Positions 63,965 to 64,000 of a DNA stretch of 64,000 nucleotides are shown here, piece by piece. The notes beneath the pieces were generated by a model. The model had not been told where the DNA came from. It worked only from the letters and a program-made list of their open reading frames with translations, and searched no databases. Source of the stretch: Lachnospiraceae bacterium (GTDB lineage: Bacteria > Bacillota > Clostridia > Lachnospirales > Lachnospiraceae); assembly GCA_022781925.1 (NCBI GenBank), contig JALESO010000012.1:1-64000 (forward strand), written 5' to 3'. Position 1 is the first letter of the stretch; every line of letters starts with the position of its first letter. The translations under genes were made by a program, and so were the position numbers.

Positions 63965-64000
63965 ATGACAAATCTTGAGAAATATAACAAAATTTTAAAA
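63965..64000 (+). CDS. Start of a probable acyl carrier protein (cut by window end)
   Basis: Twelve codons only (MTNLEKYNKILK), 24 bp after the FabZ-like gene, with GAGGA upstream. The opening is like that of stand-alone carrier proteins in Clostridia. The phosphopantetheine serine would lie beyond the edge, so this is a guess from context. Confidence 0.4.
   Translation, partial: MTNLEKYNKILK

Noticed and set aside
1..64000. CRISPR arrays, insertion sequences, prophage or tRNA/rRNA genes
   Set aside because: Looked for and not seen: no spaced direct repeats, no transposase or integrase motifs, no cloverleaf-like sequence in the gaps.

Overview
The window is a contiguous piece of a Firmicutes chromosome, most probably from a gut Lachnospiraceae of the Blautia/Dorea/Coprococcus type. 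I infer this from moderate GC, strong AGGAGG-type ribosome binding sites and TTGACA/TATAAT promoters. Gene content agrees: single-chain GlyRS, YlxM-Ffh, IreB-RuvX-DUF1292, RNase J, MtaB, an M16C presequence-type protease and pyruvate phosphate dikinase. Nearly everything is on the + strand; only an HPr-like gene and aroC are on the minus strand. I see no tRNA or rRNA gene, no CRISPR array, no insertion sequence and no prophage.

Layout. 1-8.4 kb: the end of dnaK, dnaJ, an ABC-class ATPase, a probable structured RNA, prmA, rsmE, a cysteine desulfurase and thiI. 8.5-16.3 kb: an HPr-like protein (minus), mtaB, then ireB-ruvX-DUF1292-rnjA-ylbF-trmR-trhP-lactonase. This second block resembles the Bacillus yrzL-yrrK-yrzB-yrrM-yrrN/O neighbourhood and is mainly about tRNA modification and RNA decay. 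16.3-27.6 kb: aroC (minus), tgt-yajC, then leuB-ilvD-ilvB (branched-chain amino acids), serC-serA (serine) and a DUF1015 gene. 27.7-37.8 kb: an MscS channel, a dicarboxylate/amino acid symporter, a cold-shock protein, an M16C peptidase, era, recO, a lipoprotein and glyS. 38-46 kb: the classic ylxM-ffh-rpsP-khpA-rimM-trmD-rplS-lepB-rbgA-rnhB-yraN run, then pgeF. 46-55.5 kb: an acetyltransferase, a MATE exporter, ppdK, a GntR/FadR regulator, a membrane GGDEF protein and an AGCS alanine symporter.

55.5-64 kb is the accessory, less predictable part: an SDR with an expanded cofactor loop, then codB with an aliphatic-amidase-type hydrolase and a 71-residue ORF, expressed behind a promoter that runs straight into an intrinsic terminator. 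Next come a divergent Fur-family protein, a PAS-AAA+ regulator that lacks the sigma-54 GAFTGA loop, and a 4-hydroxybutyryl-CoA dehydratase (abfD) with its iron-sulfur and catalytic residues intact. The last genes are nifU, a FabZ-like dehydratase and the start of a probable acyl carrier protein.

The two observations I rate highest are these. First, a shared operator, TGCA-N4-TGCA, is placed the same way on the promoters of the AAA+ regulator and of abfD: one copy over the -35 box and others after the start. This suggests a dedicated autoregulated switch controlling 4-hydroxybutyryl-CoA dehydration (a route to crotonyl-CoA and butyrate) without sigma-54. Second, a promoter-driven RNA of about 230 nt between the ABC ATPase gene and prmA can fold into three arms closed by a 7-bp outer helix.
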